Below, piece by piece: positions 61,440 through 64,000 of a stretch of 64,000 bases of DNA (its first letter is position 1; every line of letters starts with the position of its first letter). The notes beneath the pieces were generated by a model, which saw only the letters and a program-made list of their open reading frames with translations, ran no database searches and was not told the DNA's origin. The DNA is from Pyrocephalus nanus (lineage: Eukaryota; Chordata; Aves; Passeriformes; Tyrannidae): NCBI GenBank assembly GCA_038380795.1, contig CM076271.1, forward strand, positions 19,173,001-19,237,000, given 5' to 3'. The position numbers and the translations under genes were made by a program.

Positions 61440-63121
61440 ACATTAAACCCCTTCCCCAGTACAAGGCTCTCTGCAGCAAAGCATTTCATGTACACTTGGC
61501 TTTAATCTCACTTGCAAAGCTCTGATTTCAGTGGGATTTAAGTGTGTGCTTGAAGTTAAGCCTGGCACTAAATGCTTTCTGATGCTGAGCTACTCACCCA
61601 TGTGCACAAGCAAGATCTCAAACCAATAAACGTTTTACATTGATCCAGGTAAATTGCAAAAAAAATTATATATATTTCATGATATGTTTGAGTCTACAGT
61701 AAAATACACAATAAAACCAGTAGCAGCCTTATAAAGTGTGAATATCCTTGGTGTAATTATACCCAAAAAAACCCTTTTATTTGCAGCTGCCTGGTCTGAA
61801 AAGCATTCCCACAGCATGTTCTTGCAGACTGGACTAAGCCAGTGTTGGTATTGTTGCTGTAAATAACCTTCCTCCAAAGCACTGTGCTTTGGCCTTATGA
61901 TTTATTGCTTGAATTTCTAGCAATAAAAAAAGGAAATATCATCCTATTAATTGCTTTCTTCCACCCCTGAACTCAAATATTCCACAGACTAAAGAAACTT
62001 TGTGTCATAGAAGGTTATTTGTCTATTATCATACTCACCCACCAAACACATTTATTTGTGCTTTGAGGAAGTCTCTGTGTTTCTAATTTTTGGATTAAAT
62101 GTTTGATTGTTTCCCCAAAAATATCTTTATAATTATTTAGTAGATCTTAGAATCAAGGCAGGTCTTAAAATTGGGCAACAAATGCCCTCAGACTCAACTT
62201 GGAGTGCACATATTGAAACTGGCCCCATTCCAATCAGCTTATTAGTTTTATAGATTTGAATTCTCCTGGCACAATTTGAGAAATAACACAAAATCTCACA
62301 CCAGCAGCATTTCTGGCTGGCTGTAGTCAATCAAATCATCATTTGCATTTAAAACTGGTATAAAATTCTACATTTCCTAGTTCCAAATCCCTGCCTTTTA
62401 TTCATACCTTGCATGAACTCCCTATGCACAATCATGTGAAGATTAAGTTTAAATCAATGAGAGAAATATGTGAAACATCTGGAAGCATTCAAATTCCCAC
62501 AAAAAATCCTTTCTCTGCACAGCCCATTATGTTGAAACCACGGGAAAAGTAATTTACCTCCACAGCTCTGAAATCTTTCATCAAAGGAAAGTGCATTGTC
62601 TTGTCTTTGGAAATTCTGCAAGTAGTTAATAATTATTTACCATAATTTGCTGTTATGCCCACTTTCAATAGGAAAAAAAATAAAGAATATTCTGGGTTAA
62701 TTACATTATGTCCAATTTTTTCTGTAGCTAAATATAGACTGGTCTACAATGAATGCTGAGCTGTGGGAAGCTGAGATCAAGGAGGGAGAATTATTTCAGC
62801 ACCTCTGATTTCTGCTGTTCCTGGCAGAGCCCTGAGTGGCTGCACACATTGTCCTCACATTTATAGGCAGAAGTTTATTTGTTCTGCTGATAAAACTCCC
62901 CCTCCTCCTCTGCCCATTCCCCTGACAACCTGCCCTGGGATTTGGTCCTTTGGGGTTTTGGGGCTCTCAGGGGATTCCCAAGTTCCTGCAGGTGAATGTG
63001 CCCTCCCTGCAGATGGTTTCAGTCTCTAGGGCCAGAATTTCTTGCTTTTCTTCTCAAGTTCTTTGTGTTGGTGATTAATGGTGATGTTTCTGAGGTGCAG
63101 CTTGGAATAGTATCAGAGAAT
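61440..63121. other. Non-coding DNA, no gene recognised
   Basis: A+T-rich, with no exon or named repeat seen. 62130-62700 has no open frame beyond 65 codons. A short purine-rich run sits near 62673-62690. Confidence 0.5.
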
Positions 63122-63489
63122 TGTGATGGAGCTGGGAAGGGGCTGGAACACCAGGAGTTGGGGTGGGAGCTGGGGGGGCTCATCCTGGAGAAAAGGAGGC
63201 TCAGGAGGGACCTCACTCTCTGCAGCTCCCTGACTGGAGGGTGGAGCCAGGGAATGTTTAGATTGGATAAATTCAGGAAAAATTCTTCACATAAAAAGTG
63301 GTCAGGCCCTGGCAGAGCTGCCCAAGGCAGTGGTGGAGTTCCCATCCCTGGAAGTCAGGGCTCCAAAGACGTGGATGTGGCACTTGGGAACATGTTTTAG
63401 TGGTGCACATGGTCATGTCCCATTGATGGTTGGACTCAATAATCTTAGAGGTCTTTTCCAACCATAATTCCAATGCTTTTGTGACTCTA
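63122..63489 (+). mobile_element. CR1 LINE fragment, long sense copy with internal deletion
   Basis: About 370 bp of sense CR1. It starts around tgtgatggagctgggaaggg and reads through ctcatcctggagaaaaggag and gctcaggagggacctcactc (translating as ELGGLILEKRRLRRDL, the same CR1 peptide as in the 8.8-kb copy). It then jumps from gtggagccaggg to aatgtttagattggataaat, with roughly 100 bases of the usual element missing. The end is aggaaaaattcttcacataa, gtggtggagttcccatccct, gtggatgtggcacttgggaa, ggttggactcaataatctta and gaggtcttttccaaccataa. No functional frame survives. Confidence 0.95.
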
Positions 63490-64000
63490 CAACACTTGAG
63501 GAGCAATTCAGCAGGTCCAGTTCTGAAAACTGCTGTTGGATTCTTTCTCCCCCTTTTTGCACTCCCAAGGAGCACCCAGGTTTGGGGCAAAGCCACCTTC
63601 ACTGGAGGAAATCAGCATCCTCCCATGTGGTTCACTCCTTTACTCCTGCTTTTATCTCAGCATCCCCTTCCAGGGCTTTGGCAGATGAAGGACCACCCAC
63701 AGCAGGAGCTGTGCAAGCACCAACCAGCTACAGGAAACTGCAGCTTTGACCAAATCCCTTCTATTTAGACATAAACACCCAAGAGAACAGATAGATACTG
63801 ACTGGAAGCAAAGGAAAGACTCTCTAGGTAAATTGATCAGCACTGGATCCCTGATCAGGATGCTGTTTCTCTCTGTTTTACTTAAATACAATCTAAAAGC
63901 CCAACTGAATGTCTTCAGGAACACTAAATAAAACACTGGAACACACAGCAAACCCCTCATTTAAACCTGCCTTCCCCAGGGGGTTCTGAGGAAGTGTTTT
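63490..64000. other. Non-coding DNA to the end of the window
   Basis: No gene or repeat recognised. Overlapping frames of 61-112 codons run on both strands across this stretch, with no known domain. Confidence 0.5.

Noticed and set aside
1..64000. CRISPR array, operon, phage or other bacterial system
   Set aside because: CR1 retrotransposons, CpG depletion, absence of long genes and abundant homopolymers show vertebrate nuclear DNA; no regularly spaced repeats were found.
1..64000. Endogenous retrovirus or LTR element
   Set aside because: No paired LTR-like sequences, primer-binding site or retroviral protein similarity was recognised; the one long direct repeat (15158/17059) is only about 220 bp with no internal coding remnant between copies.

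Overview
This window looks like non-coding DNA from a bird, most probably a songbird. The evidence is the repeat content. Twenty fragments of chicken-repeat-1 (CR1) non-LTR retrotransposons can be recognised, most showing the avian CR1 3' tail (short motifs such as ggttggaagggac and attctatgattctgtg, or their complements). No other repeat family could be named. The songbird assignment rests on remembered CR1 consensus types and is an inference.

I found no protein-coding gene, tRNA, rRNA or known microRNA. The open frames are all short, start at arbitrary ATGs, overlap on both strands and resemble no protein I know. The longest (178 codons, minus strand, 8702-9238) lies over a CR1 copy and reads partly as CR1 tail. 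The stretch is best described as a gene desert or part of a very large intron.

Layout: 1-12 kb has four CR1 tails among simple-sequence tracts and A+T-rich DNA rich in homeodomain-type TTAAT cores. 12-18 kb holds an old CR1 reverse-transcriptase remnant, three CR1 tails and a directly repeated segment of about 220 bp (15158-15377 and 17059-17291) that matches no repeat I know. 18-25 kb has a CpG-enriched stretch (22230-22650) and three CR1 copies. 25-42 kb is almost free of CR1, with one 167-bp fragment in 17 kb. 42-53 kb has five CR1 copies, including an inverted pair, and a clear stem-loop at 49871-49924. 53-59.6 kb is CR1-free and contains the most CpG-dense stretch (54640-55290), followed by A+T-rich DNA with repeated GTGTCAC motifs. 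59.6-64 kb holds four more CR1 pieces.

Recognised CR1 adds up to about 3.9 kb, or 6% of the window. Functional claims for the unique DNA (enhancer, CpG island, hairpin RNA) are inference and need cross-species alignment or chromatin data. I saw no new biological system. The most useful leads are the unexplained 220-bp direct repeat, the two CpG-rich stretches and the stem-loop.
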